DNA from: Verrucomicrobiaceae bacterium E54 | GTDB taxonomy: Bacteria > Verrucomicrobiota > Verrucomicrobiia > Verrucomicrobiales > Akkermansiaceae | Assembly (NCBI GenBank): GCA_022548915.1 | Contig: JAKZES010000006.1 | Span: forward strand, 62,001-126,000 | Length of the DNA: 64,000 nt | Reading direction: 5' to 3' | In this document: one piece after another, positions 7,482-16,651 of the stretch | Numbering within the stretch: position 1 is the first letter of the stretch | Layout of the letters: each line of letters begins with the position of its first letter | Program-made: the position numbers and the translations under genes | Notes under the pieces: model-generated | The model's input: the letters and a program-made list of their open reading frames with translations, nothing else | Told to the model about the DNA's origin: nothing | The model's database searches: none

Positions 7482-9815
7482 TCACTCCCCCACCACCGTC
7501 ACCCGCACGTGGTCGAGGTCAAGGTAGCCGGGCTCGAGGCCGGAGGCCTGGTTGGGGGCGATCTCGATGGCCAGCGGGGCGCCGGGGGCGAGTCCCTCGG
7601 GCAGGGTCGAGGAATCCCAGGAAAAGCCGACGCTGGTCACGCTGTTCGGCGGGCCGGGCGGGGTGTCGTCGCTGAGTTCGGCGAGGATGGTGTCGCCGGA
7701 TAGCAGGCGGATGGTGTAGCCGAGGAAGCTGGCCTTGGCCTCGGCCTCATCGTCGCGCACGCCGATGGCGGCGCTGACGGTGTAGTGGTGATCGGGCGCG
7801 ATGGTGCCAATCTCGCGGCGGATTCCGGCACCCGGACCCAAGGCCGCCATGAGCGGACCGCGCATGGATCCAACCGTGCCCCTTTCCCGGCCTTGGTCCT
7901 TCAGCCCCTCACCGGCATACCAGGTTCCATCGCCGCTGGGATTGATCAGACCGATCCGGGTTTCGCTCTCCCGGCCGCTGATCCGGCTCACGCTTCGCTC
8001 TCCGTCCGGCAGATCCGCCGGCGGGTAGATGGTCAGGACGCGGCCCTCGACGGAAGTCCGGGCGCTGCCCACCGCGATCTCACGTTCGCTCCAATCGCTG
8101 ATGTTGCGCAGAAAGATTCTCCCGGTGCCGAGCTTGATCGGTTCATTGAAGACCATTCTCAGCGGTCCGCCCGGCACCGCGTTGCTCGCTTCGTCGGCGG
8201 GGTGCAGGGCCATGAGCACCGGCGGGAAGGTATCCACGCCGCTGTCGATGCCGTCACCATCCGGGTCGTCGCCGATACCGGTCTCGGTGCCTGCGTCGTA
8301 GTCGTCGATCCCGTCGGCGTGGTCGTTGCCGCCGCCGCCACTGGATCCTCCGAAACGGATCTCCGCAAAGCCGACATAGGGACTGCCGTGGTAATGAAGA
8401 TCGGTGAGCTTGATATGCGTCACACCAGACACGGTGGGGAAGGTCCGGGTCTGTGCGGGAGTGGGAACGTTTAGAGCGTTCTGGGCGAAGACAAGGTCGT
8501 TCACCAGGTTACCGTAGCTCTCACCCCCATCGCTTGAGAAAGAGATGTCCATCGATTCAACCCCCCAATGAACGACCTGATTACCCCAGCGGAAATTCCA
8601 AAGGTGGACGCTATCGACAGCAAAGGTGCCACCGAGGTCGAAGATGATTTCGAAATTGGGGGAAGTCTCGTTGCCAGAAATCCATTGGCCACCGCCATCA
8701 TCATGCGTTTCACTGAGAATGTCGCCACTGGTTCCACCACCGCTCAAGCCACTGCTGTTGATGGTGTCGATGAGGACCGTGTTCGTGCTGCCACCATCCG
8801 TCGAAACCGAAGTAGGCGTAATGATGTTGGGGGTAGCCGAAGTGATGGAGAAGTTCCAGGTCGTGTCATCATCGATGCCGCGAAACCGGTTTCCGGCGAG
8901 GTCACGGATGGCGGTCGAGTCCATCCGGATGGCGTATTCGCGGCCGCCGACGAGGCCTGATTCGAAGTCTTCTTGGAGCAGCGTTTCGACCTTCGCGGGC
9001 AGTTGGCGGAAGAAGGCGACAGGCGGGCCGTCAAGGTCGCGATCCACCCGGGTTCCGGCGAGCCGGACCGAGCGGGTGGCGGTGATGATTTCCCCTTCCG
9101 TTCCGTCGAGGGCATCGACCCGCACGCGGCCTTCGAAGACATGCAGGTCCAGCTCGGTGCGCTTGCGGGAGGCATCGATCCCAAAGGCGGTGCCGAGGTC
9201 GACGATCTGCTGATGAGGGGTGCGCACGGTGAATCCCCTGCCCTCTTCGGTGGGCACGTGGAAGAACCCACGGCCGTGGTCGAGTTGCAGGGTGCGGTCA
9301 TCGACCAGGGTGATGGCGGCGGGCGCTTCGATGACGGCGCGCACCTGATAGGGGAGCTCCAGTTCCGCCACGCCGTGCTCGAGCACGATCCGGGAGCCTT
9401 CGGCGAGCGCGTTGCCCATGGGTGCCTCGCCGTCGCCGGTGTGGGTGAGGCTGAAGGCGGAGTTGGGCGCCACGTGGATGCTCGCGATCGTGACTGCGGA
9501 CGATGGGATCGTTTTCACCCACAAGGCCGCGGCGGAAATGACAAGAACGGCGGCGGCGGCCAGCAGGGAGGTCTTCAGCACCCGTCGGCGCTGCCGGGCG
9601 AGGACACGGTCGATGGGGACCACCGGCAGTTTCGCGATGTTGGCCTGCGATTCGTAGTGCACCTCAAGGGCACTGTGCAGACGGGAGAGCTTCTGCCAGG
9701 CCTTGCGGGCCTCGGGATTCACCTCCAGCTCGGCCTCGAGGGCCGCGAGTTCGCCGACGCTCAGCTCACCGTCGAGCATCCGCAGCATCTGGGGCTGGAG
9801 GTCGGGAGGAATCAT
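7482..9815 (-). CDS. FecR-domain membrane protein with chimeric extracellular part
   Basis: This 777-residue protein begins with an anti-sigma-like cytosolic part (1 to about 80: LQPQMLRMLDGELSVGELAALE) and one membrane helix (about 82-100). A FecR domain follows (about 110-240, with HQQIVDLGTAFGID and VFEGRVRV). After EDFESGL come fragments that look inserted: part of an SbsA Ig-like domain (about 290-310), a discoidin-like module (about 330-460, sharing DNA with the gene at 3044-5656), and a second SbsA Ig-like domain (about 500-600). It ends in a concanavalin-like beta domain. The ATG overlaps the stop of the ECF sigma gene (ATGA), so the two are coupled. It is predicted to control that sigma factor. 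Confidence 0.8.
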   Translation of the reverse strand: MIPPDLQPQMLRMLDGELSVGELAALEAELEVNPEARKAWQKLSRLHSALEVHYESQANIAKLPVVPIDRVLARQRRRVLKTSLLAAAAVLVISAAALWVKTIPSSAVTIASIHVAPNSAFSLTHTGDGEAPMGNALAEGSRIVLEHGVAELELPYQVRAVIEAPAAITLVDDRTLQLDHGRGFFHVPTEEGRGFTVRTPHQQIVDLGTAFGIDASRKRTELDLHVFEGRVRVDALDGTEGEIITATRSVRLAGTRVDRDLDGPPVAFFRQLPAKVETLLQEDFESGLVGGREYAIRMDSTAIRDLAGNRFRGIDDDTTWNFSITSATPNIITPTSVSTDGGSTNTVLIDTINSSGLSGGGTSGDILSETHDDGGGQWISGNETSPNFEIIFDLGGTFAVDSVHLWNFRWGNQVVHWGVESMDISFSSDGGESYGNLVNDLVFAQNALNVPTPAQTRTFPTVSGVTHIKLTDLHYHGSPYVGFAEIRFGGSSGGGGNDHADGIDDYDAGTETGIGDDPDGDGIDSGVDTFPPVLMALHPADEASNAVPGGPLRMVFNEPIKLGTGRIFLRNISDWSEREIAVGSARTSVEGRVLTIYPPADLPDGERSVSRISGRESETRIGLINPSGDGTWYAGEGLKDQGRERGTVGSMRGPLMAALGPGAGIRREIGTIAPDHHYTVSAAIGVRDDEAEAKASFLGYTIRLLSGDTILAELSDDTPPGPPNSVTSVGFSWDSSTLPEGLAPGAPLAIEIAPNQASGLEPGYLDLDHVRVTVVGE
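8702..8750 (-). repeat. 49-bp segment shared with 5125-5173
   Basis: Second copy of the nearly identical coding segment within the discoidin-like module of the FecR-type protein. It differs from the other copy only at one base. Confidence 0.85.
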
Positions 9816-10350
9816 ACGGATTGGGCGGAAAGCGTCTTCTCCACGCAGGACTTAAGGGATTCCCGGATGCGCAGCAAGGCGATGCGCAGGCTGCCGGCCG
9901 AGCGCCCGTTCTCGGCGGCGTGCTCTTCGAGTGAATGGCCCGGGGTGTACCGCTTGAAGACCAGTTTGCGCTGGCTGTCGGTGAGTTTCCCGAGGCAACC
10001 GTCCAGGGCCTCCATCAACTCGTCCTCGGAGTCCTCGGGCGCTTCCACTTCCGCCAGGAGATTGACGATCTTTTCGGAAAAACCAGCCGCCCCAGCCGCT
10101 TGGTGCGGTCGCGCTGGCGGCGGACTTCGTAGCGCGCGATCTGGAAGGACCAGGCGATGAAGTTGCTGCCGGGCTCAAACTTTGCCCGTTTCTGCCACAA
10201 GGCGGCATTGGTCTCCTGCAGGACATCGGCGACATCCGGGCTGCCGGGCATGAGGGAGATGATGAAGGCGCGCAAATTCCCCTGATGCTCGGTCATCAGC
10301 TTGACGTAGGCCTGCAGGTCGCCCGGGTCATCTGCTTCAGGTGATCCCAT
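9812..10350 (-). pseudogene. ECF sigma-70 factor (Planctomycetes/Verrucomicrobia type) split by a single-base frameshift
   Basis: Two overlapping frames together spell one ECF sigma factor of about 178 residues. The first (from ATG 10350) has region 2 (AFIISLMPGSPDVADVLQET, then FIAWSFQIARYEV). The second has region 4 (LTDSQRKLVFKRY, HSLEEHAAENGRSAGSLRIALLRIRESL). The break is at the coding-strand T5 run (10078-10082). One extra T restores a smooth reading frame (RLVFSEKIVNLLAEVEAPED in the expected place). As it stands, translation leaves the frame before region 4. The 3' end overlaps the FecR gene start. It may be a real inactivation, slippage-controlled, or a sequencing error. The gap 10351-10595 shows nothing recognisable. 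Confidence 0.82.
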
Positions 10351-10595
10351 CGCTCCGATGGATAACCAAACGGGAAGGCCCGATGTTACAGAGATCTTTG
10401 GGAATCGACATGAATATTGAATCCAGCGGTGGATCCATGGGCCTCGATCCTCTTCAGACCTTCGAAATCAAAAGGAATCCACTCCAAAACCCGACCCTCA
10501 GATCCGCAGGAAGAGCTTGCGGCGATGCATCCCGAACAGGATCAATCACTAGGTTGCGAACACGGCCACACTTTCGAAAAGGGGCGGCAGGTTCG

Positions 10596-11870
10596 TCACA
10601 ATTGATACTGCGGAATCTTCAGCAACTCTCCCCCCTTCAGGGCCGATTGGTGGGCGACGAATCCGGAGATGGTCATGTTCAGCGCCATCGCAACGTCGAT
10701 CCACGGCTTGCGGTCACGCAGGATGGAATCGATGAACTCGCAGGTCAGGTGCCCGTGCGATCCCCCGTGGCCCCCGGCTCCCATGCCGGGTGGCAATGGC
10801 GGACGGGCGGTGTTCACCTTGGGGTCGGCGGTCTTCTGACCATAGATGCGGCCCCGCTCGCCGCCATGGGTGGGAATGTCCCAGGCGACCGCCATGCGTG
10901 ACATCCCGCCGTCGTCGGTGCGGAACAAGGCGATCTCCGAGCCAAAGGGGTTCTGGTAGTCGTTGTTCTCCGGCTGCAGGTGCGGGACGGCACTGGGCAT
11001 TCCCATGCAGGACACCTCGGTGAAGCTCCCGCCGGTGATGGCAATGTGATAGGCGTTCGAGTGCGTCGGATACCACTGCGGTGGCAGGCCCTTGCGCCAG
11101 CCATTGACGTCCACCTTGCCGGTTTTCGGATTGTAGCCTCCGATCGGCTTGCCGAAGTAGTGGAAGTACTCGCCCTCGGAGTAGATGATCTTTCCGAAGG
11201 CATCCGCCTTGTAGCGCTGGCGCCAGGCATAGAGATCCGCGTGGAAGCAGGAGGTCTCGTTCATCTGGTATTTCATACCGCTCTTCTTCACGGCGTTGAG
11301 CAACTTCTCCGCCTCGTCTTCCGCCTCGAAGCCGAACACCGCGGGAACGGCCGAGCATACGTGCTTGCCATGCTCCAACGCCATGATGGCGAGTCGGGCA
11401 TGACTCGGCGCATCGGTCGCGATGTAGACCGCCTCGATGTCCTTGCCCTTCTTGATCATCTCTTCGCAAGAGGGGTAGGTCTTCTTCGCTCCGACCGCCT
11501 TGGCCAGTTCAGCGCAGCGGCCGGGGTCGAGATCGGTGGCCGCGACCACCTCGACATTCGGATGGTTCTGATAGAAAAACGCCGCACCGAACTTGCAGAG
11601 TCCGTATCCGGCGATCCCCACCTTGATCCTGCGGTCGGAAACCGGCTGCCAGCCCTTCGCCGCATCCGGATCCTCGTCGGTCTTCTCGAAGCCGGGGATC
11701 AGGTTTCCTTCGGCATCGGTCGGCCCCTCGGCGGCAAGCGCCTGACCGGTCAATCCAAGGAAGGCGCCTGCTCCACCCATCCCGTGCAGGAATCCCCGCC
11801 GCGACAGGCCGGACGGTTTCATGTCGCTGCCCGGATCGCCACCAAACCCATCGTGCTTCCCTCGTGCCAT
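10596..11870 (-). CDS. Gfo/Idh/MocA-family oxidoreductase, Tat-exported
   Basis: The product is up to 424 residues. A twin-arginine signal (SRRGFLHGMGGAGAF, RR at 24-25) precedes a Rossmann domain (IKVGIAGYGLCKFGAAFF, VVAATDLDP). The EKP-type region shows as HGKHVCSAVPAV, where the usual Glu-Lys-Pro is replaced by Ser-Ala-Val. That could change or weaken catalysis. The C-terminal domain has ITGGSFTEVSCMGMPSAV. An alternative start at ATG 11822 sits closer to the Tat motif. It lies 6 bases behind the esterase gene at 11877, so the two probably form one transcript. Substrate unknown, presumably a sugar. Confidence 0.87.
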   Translation of the reverse strand: MARGKHDGFGGDPGSDMKPSGLSRRGFLHGMGGAGAFLGLTGQALAAEGPTDAEGNLIPGFEKTDEDPDAAKGWQPVSDRRIKVGIAGYGLCKFGAAFFYQNHPNVEVVAATDLDPGRCAELAKAVGAKKTYPSCEEMIKKGKDIEAVYIATDAPSHARLAIMALEHGKHVCSAVPAVFGFEAEDEAEKLLNAVKKSGMKYQMNETSCFHADLYAWRQRYKADAFGKIIYSEGEYFHYFGKPIGGYNPKTGKVDVNGWRKGLPPQWYPTHSNAYHIAITGGSFTEVSCMGMPSAVPHLQPENNDYQNPFGSEIALFRTDDGGMSRMAVAWDIPTHGGERGRIYGQKTADPKVNTARPPLPPGMGAGGHGGSHGHLTCEFIDSILRDRKPWIDVAMALNMTISGFVAHQSALKGGELLKIPQYQL

Positions 11871-11876
11871 CCCATT

Positions 11877-14849
11877 CTACTTCACCACCGCCTCGAACAC
11901 GCCGACTAGGTCAAGCCAGTCGCCGATCTCCACGGCCTTGCTCTCACCCGCGATGCCTTCCGGCTTGGTGATCTTCGGCGCGAGCGACTTGCCCGGCACG
12001 GTGTAGATCAGCGGGACGTCCGTGTCGTCCTGCCACAGGTTGAAGCGGGCCTTGAGGCTCTTCGCCAGCGCCGCCATCTCCGGGCCGAAGTTCGCCCCCT
12101 GGTCGGCGGCGACCGTCGCCTCACCGGCGAGGAACACGACACCGCTGAGTGCGGCCGGGGTGAAGCTGTGGACGTAGACGTTGTAGGCGGCCGTAGCCGT
12201 CGAGTCGCCGATCTCGGGCTTGGGCGACGGATAATGCCCCCAGCTCTCCCCCCACTCAGCGCCCTCGGGCACGGCCCGGGTCTTGATCATCGTCGGGATG
12301 TATTCGCCCCAGTAACCCTTCCAGTCGGCGATGTAGCGGCGCACGTTTTCGAGGTAGTAGGGGTTGTCGGGATACTTGCTGCCGACGGTCTTGTAGTCCT
12401 CCATCAGGCTCGGGGCATCCTTGAGGAAAGCGGGGGCGATCCAGTTCTTGAGCGGGACGTCCTCGGTCTTCTCCTGGAGAAAGATGATGCCGACCGGACG
12501 ACCCGTCTTTTGCGCGATGGCATTGCCCAGGGCGGCCGCCATCCCCTCGGCCTCCTTCCAATACGAGGCGAAGCGGTTGCTGGCCTTGCCGTTCTCATCA
12601 AGCACCCGCGGAGTCCGCGACACGCAGATGCTGAAGCGACTGGGGTCCGGCCGGCCGCCGCGCTTCGACTCGTTCTCGATCATGCGCACGATCTGGCCGG
12701 ACGGCTTGACCTCCGGCGTGGACCATTTCCCACCCTTGCCGAGTCCCGGAGCGATGACGCACCAGACGTCGCCGAACACGATGCCGGTCACGACCCGCTC
12801 GTGCACCAACTCGCCATCGATGGTGAACTGCACCTTGAGCGTGTGCTTCTCGGGGCCGGCCTTCATCGGCGGCAGGGTCACCTTCCACTCCACCATCTCC
12901 GGCGCGACGTCGATGACCTCCTTGATGTCGCCGAACTCGAAGTGGACCTTGCAGTCGCCTTCCTCCGGCTCGGCCTGCCACTCGCCGAAGTTCCGGGTCG
13001 AGCCCCAGATGGTGACCGGTTGATCGGCCTGGAACACCGCGTCGTCGCGGAACTGCGTGCTGAGCAGCGGCATCTTGCGGTACTCGTAGATCTTGCCGAC
13101 GGTGCTCGGATCGATGGTCTCACCAGCCACCTTCAGTTTCTCATCCGGCCAGTCCTCGCTGGTGACCATCTTCTGGTCGAAGTAGATGAACGGCGTCATC
13201 GGCAGCATGGCCTTGTTGTAGAGGTTCGGCTGCCATCCGATCTCGCCGGTGCCGTAGGAAACGCCGAGCGGCTTCTTCACGCCGGGCGAGCTCACGATCA
13301 CCTTCTCTCCGTCGATCTTCATGCTGGCCGGATGCCAGACGCGGTCCTCGCCGGCGACGTAGAAGAGCTTCACCTGGGCGTCGCCGTCCGGAATGATCTT
13401 CGGATCGGCGTAGCCGGTGGAGTCCTCGTGCTTCCCGATCACGTTGTAGGCAGTGCTTGCGACCACCAGGCCCCCGTCGGCGTGGTCGAACTCGATGATG
13501 ATCTTGTCACCCTCGACCCTGTACGACTTGAACATCGGCCCATCGGCCACGAGGTCCTTCTGGCCATACTGGTTCTTGAGCGCGTGCAGGGCGAGGCGCT
13601 GCCCGGGCACCGCCTTGGCGGAGTAGTGGATGGCGCCGCTGATGTCGATCTGCGAGGCCATGCCGGTGTTCGGAATGTCGCGGGCCAGCCAGGTGCCGAG
13701 GCGCATCTCGGCGGACGAGCTGATGCTCGGCGAGTTGTCCTCCTGCCCGATCTTGTTCATCCCGGCGCTGTAGAACTGGTGGAAATAGACCGGCAGCTCC
13801 GGCTTGTCCCAGACCAGGCGCCAGCCGCGCACGAGGTTGTGCAGGTTGTTGTAGTAGGGCAGTCCCTCACCCATGTTGGCATAACCCTGGTTCCAGATCG
13901 CACCGCGGATGGCATACGGGACGACCGGGCTCAGCCGGCCGTTGAAGAGCCAGTTGGCATCGCGGTTTCCGGCCAGGTTCCCGGGCAGGGGTTCATCGAT
14001 CTCCCTGGCTTCCTTTCCCGCCTTGATCGCCGCCTCGCTGGCCGCGATCTGGTCCTCGAGGGACTGGTAGAAGGCGGTCCACGCCTGCTTGTGCTCGGGC
14101 GTGGACGGATCGGTCTGCAGGCACTTGAGGTGGATCGCCTTGCTGTAGTCGTCCTCGGCGGCGGCCCATCCCTCACGCGGCACCCACGCCTGGATGGCGG
14201 TCTGGCTGAACGAGCAGTTGAGGATGCCGATCGGCACCTTCACCTCGCCGTAGATCTTGTGCGCGAAGGCGAAGGCGATCGCGCTGTAGTCGCCGTAATT
14301 GCCGTTCTTCCACGAGCCCGTCGCCTTCTTGATCGGGTGCAGCTGGGAGGTCACCGAGGAAACCTGAAATTCACGGATGGGAGCCACCTTGCCCTCGTTC
14401 TCGGCGGCGAATGCCTCCGCCAGGGACCTCACCGCGCTCTTCGCGGCCGTCCACTGCATGTTCGACTGGCCGGAAGCCATCCACACTTCGCCGACGAGGA
14501 TGTCGGTGAGCGTTTCGGTCTTGCCGCCCTCCTCGCGAATGACGAGCTCGGCCGGCTCGAAGCTGGCCTTCAGGTCCTTCAGCTCGGCCACCCACTTGCC
14601 GTCATCGGCGGCCGTGGCGGACGCCTTCTGTCCGGCAAACTCCACCGTGACCCTGGTTCCCGGCTTGCTCCAGCCCCACACGGGGACGGTCATGCCGCGC
14701 TGGAGCACGGCGTGATCGTGAAACGGTGCGCCGAGTTGAACGGCGAGCGGGCGCGGGCCTTCCTTCTCCCCGGCCGGGGCGGCCGCGTGGGATGTCGGGC
14801 TTGAGAAGACGAGGGCCGCGGCGGCGAGGCAGAGGGTGATGAGTTTCAT
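11877..14849 (-). CDS. Secreted sialate O-acetylesterase-like protein, internally duplicated
   Basis: The 990-residue protein has a signal peptide (1 to about 23) and an SGNH-hydrolase (SASA) half with the nucleophile block GEVWMASGQSNMQW (Ser129). It carries RGAIWNQGYANMGEGLPY, the usual block III/V neighbourhood. From about residue 590 the same architecture repeats (LLSTQFRDDAVFQADQPV, then VVTGIVFGDVWCVIAPGLG). In the second copy the GQSN nucleophile is replaced by A-P-G-L-G, so that half is likely non-catalytic. Family members remove acetyl groups from sialic acids or other sugars. It is the first gene of a pair with the oxidoreductase at 10596. The 226 bases beyond its start (14850-15075) contain no clear gene. 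Confidence 0.86.
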   Translation of the reverse strand: MKLITLCLAAAALVFSSPTSHAAAPAGEKEGPRPLAVQLGAPFHDHAVLQRGMTVPVWGWSKPGTRVTVEFAGQKASATAADDGKWVAELKDLKASFEPAELVIREEGGKTETLTDILVGEVWMASGQSNMQWTAAKSAVRSLAEAFAAENEGKVAPIREFQVSSVTSQLHPIKKATGSWKNGNYGDYSAIAFAFAHKIYGEVKVPIGILNCSFSQTAIQAWVPREGWAAAEDDYSKAIHLKCLQTDPSTPEHKQAWTAFYQSLEDQIAASEAAIKAGKEAREIDEPLPGNLAGNRDANWLFNGRLSPVVPYAIRGAIWNQGYANMGEGLPYYNNLHNLVRGWRLVWDKPELPVYFHQFYSAGMNKIGQEDNSPSISSSAEMRLGTWLARDIPNTGMASQIDISGAIHYSAKAVPGQRLALHALKNQYGQKDLVADGPMFKSYRVEGDKIIIEFDHADGGLVVASTAYNVIGKHEDSTGYADPKIIPDGDAQVKLFYVAGEDRVWHPASMKIDGEKVIVSSPGVKKPLGVSYGTGEIGWQPNLYNKAMLPMTPFIYFDQKMVTSEDWPDEKLKVAGETIDPSTVGKIYEYRKMPLLSTQFRDDAVFQADQPVTIWGSTRNFGEWQAEPEEGDCKVHFEFGDIKEVIDVAPEMVEWKVTLPPMKAGPEKHTLKVQFTIDGELVHERVVTGIVFGDVWCVIAPGLGKGGKWSTPEVKPSGQIVRMIENESKRGGRPDPSRFSICVSRTPRVLDENGKASNRFASYWKEAEGMAAALGNAIAQKTGRPVGIIFLQEKTEDVPLKNWIAPAFLKDAPSLMEDYKTVGSKYPDNPYYLENVRRYIADWKGYWGEYIPTMIKTRAVPEGAEWGESWGHYPSPKPEIGDSTATAAYNVYVHSFTPAALSGVVFLAGEATVAADQGANFGPEMAALAKSLKARFNLWQDDTDVPLIYTVPGKSLAPKITKPEGIAGESKAVEIGDWLDLVGVFEAVVK

Positions 14850-15075
14850 GATGAATGGAGTCGGGAGCGCACGAAGCGATGCTTTCCGGACGGTCGGAGA
14901 GCCTCGATCCTATCACCTAATTTCGGCTCCCGGCTGCGGATCAGAGGCCGGCCTTCTCGACGCTGGCCTTCATTTTCTCAGGACCGGCTCGTGCGAGCCG
15001 AAAAAGGACCAGCCGAAGCTGGGATCCGTCTGCAGGACCTGGCCTTCCACACCGTCGGGCAGTCCGGGAAGGGTT

Positions 15076-16050
15076 CTACCACTCGCAGATCACGTGGAAC
15101 TTCTCGTCGGGATTCACGTCCCGCATGTCCCACGAACCCTGGTGGCCGATCATCACGTGTTTCTGCGCATCGCCACCATTCGGTTCGCCGGCCTGCCACT
15201 TGAGGAAGCGCGCCCTGGTCCCATCGGCGTGACGCCAGTCGCCGTCCTCCTCCTCGTCCTGCAGGTCGATCCAGAGCGCTTTGCGGTGCTCGACCGAGTA
15301 GCCGTGGAAATGATCATACTCCGCCTTGCCGCCGATGCTGAGGAGGCTCCCGCCGATCTTCCCGCAGGCGGCTGTCGCCTCGGCGTGGGTCATCGGATCG
15401 GGAAACAGGTAGTAGGTCGTTTTTCCCACGGTGAACACCTGCTTCTTGATCTCCGGGGGGATGCCATCCGCCACACCAGGTGCCCTGCCCTCGCCGAGTG
15501 ATGCCATCCGTTCCCTCGCCCGTTCCAGGCCGGCGTCCTCGGCCAGCACCTCTCGCATGCGTTTCACGGCAACCGCCTGGTCGAGCTTCTTCGCCCGGGT
15601 CAGTTCAACCTCCTCCTGCTTGAGCAGCTTCTCCATGCGCCCTGCCAACTCGACCAGTTCCCGTGCGTGGTCGTCGTCGATTTTCTTCCGGGCGGCGACG
15701 TACTTTCCGCGGTTCTCCTTCAGCGAGTCCGGACTGGTGTCCGGCAGATCTTCCAATCGTCCGTTTCCCTCGCGGACCGTCTCGATCTCATCCCGGATCG
15801 GCAGGGCGGCCTCCAGCCTGCCGGCCGCGGCCGCCTGGTCCATGAGCCGCTCCAGCACCTGCAGGTATCCGCCCGAAAGCTTTTCCAATCGCTGGTCACG
15901 CTCCAGATTGAGCGCGTCATAGTTCTCCATGAAGGTCTTCTGGAGATCATCCAGCGAGCGGGCCCGCGCCGGAGCCAGAAGGAGAAGGAACAGCGCCCCC
16001 AGGCGCAGCAGGCGACTCACCGAGCGGGGGAAAGGTTCAGAGCGGGGCAT
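15076..16050 (-). CDS. Secreted coiled-coil protein with C-terminal C-type lectin domain
   Basis: The 324-residue protein has a signal peptide (about 1-30) and a long charged helical region (about 35-190, rich in E/K/R/L, predicted coiled coil). A C-type lectin-like domain follows (about 205-324: TYYLFPDPMTHAEATAACGK, ALWIDLQDEEEDGDW, FLKWQAGEPNG, FHVICEW). The conserved W-x-x-G-E-P-N-G calcium/sugar-binding segment and two cysteines are present. It probably binds carbohydrate at the cell surface and could assist the neighbouring esterase and oxidoreductase, but that link is inference from position only. Confidence 0.8.
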   Translation of the reverse strand: MPRSEPFPRSVSRLLRLGALFLLLLAPARARSLDDLQKTFMENYDALNLERDQRLEKLSGGYLQVLERLMDQAAAAGRLEAALPIRDEIETVREGNGRLEDLPDTSPDSLKENRGKYVAARKKIDDDHARELVELAGRMEKLLKQEEVELTRAKKLDQAVAVKRMREVLAEDAGLERARERMASLGEGRAPGVADGIPPEIKKQVFTVGKTTYYLFPDPMTHAEATAACGKIGGSLLSIGGKAEYDHFHGYSVEHRKALWIDLQDEEEDGDWRHADGTRARFLKWQAGEPNGGDAQKHVMIGHQGSWDMRDVNPDEKFHVICEW

Positions 16051-16119
16051 GGCACCGATTCATCCTCGGTTGATTTCCTGCGGTGGCCCCTCGAAACCAC
16101 GAGCCGCCGCCCCCGGCAA

Positions 16120-16365
16120 TCACGCGCCACCTTCGGCTTTGCGCTTCGCCTCTTCCTCGGCCTTCAACTCGGCCTCGAACTCGGCTTCCTCCCTCGCCCG
16201 CTCCTGCTGTTCGGCTTTCTCGGCGGCCTCCTTCGCCGCGGCCTCCTCGGCAGCCTGCTGGGCGCGGAGCTTCTCCTCCCTCGCTTCCTCGCGGGCACGG
16301 CGCTTTTCGATCTTCTTCAGTTCACGCGCGTGGCGCTTGTGGTCCTTGCTGGGTGTGAATGCCAT
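16120..16365 (-). CDS. Small Ala/Glu/Lys-rich coiled-coil protein
   Basis: The 81-residue protein begins MAFTPSKDHKRHARELKK and is then almost pure charged helix (REEAREEKLRAQQAAEEAAA). No transmembrane or signal sequence. Function is not recognisable. Homologues of this type occur as stand-alone small proteins in Verrucomicrobia. The start ATG at 16365 was chosen because the sequence upstream of it in the same frame looks non-coding. 16366-16651 (286 bases) shows nothing recognisable. Confidence 0.6.
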   Translation of the reverse strand: MAFTPSKDHKRHARELKKIEKRRAREEAREEKLRAQQAAEEAAAKEAAEKAEQQERAREEAEFEAELKAEEEAKRKAEGGA

Positions 16366-16651
16366 CGTTTGCCTTTCGGTTGGTTGCGGGCGACGCGACT
16401 GCTGTGCGGGGAGAAGGTCGCCGGGGGCGAGGTCCATACCCCGCCGCCACCCCTGGAAGCAACCCATAACCCGAATCCACCCGCCGGCAATTCGGAGGGC
16501 CGGCGACGACGGGCCTTGCGGATCGAAGCATGGCCCGAATCCTACCTCATGTCGGAGATCAAGAAGCACCGGGGCATCTGCGGTGACCCGGGAGCGGCCG
16601 ACCGGTGTCTTCCGTGAGCTCGGTGGTTTTCCTCTTCTCGGACCAACACCC

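Noticed and set aside
10015-10350. Programmed frameshift in the sigma factor as a regulatory device
   Set aside because: No slippery heptamer with a following pseudoknot was recognised and the family is not known for it. A loss or sequencing error is simpler, so it is only mentioned as a possibility.
12168-14804. 878-codon plus-strand frame opposite the esterase gene
   Set aside because: Lies entirely antisense to a protein with clear motifs, and its composition (many V, R, H, D, L) is that of a complement of a coding strand.
14930-15060. Minus-strand peptide GWSFFGSHEP and surroundings as a gene remnant
   Set aside because: Too short, with stops on either side. No family could be recognised.
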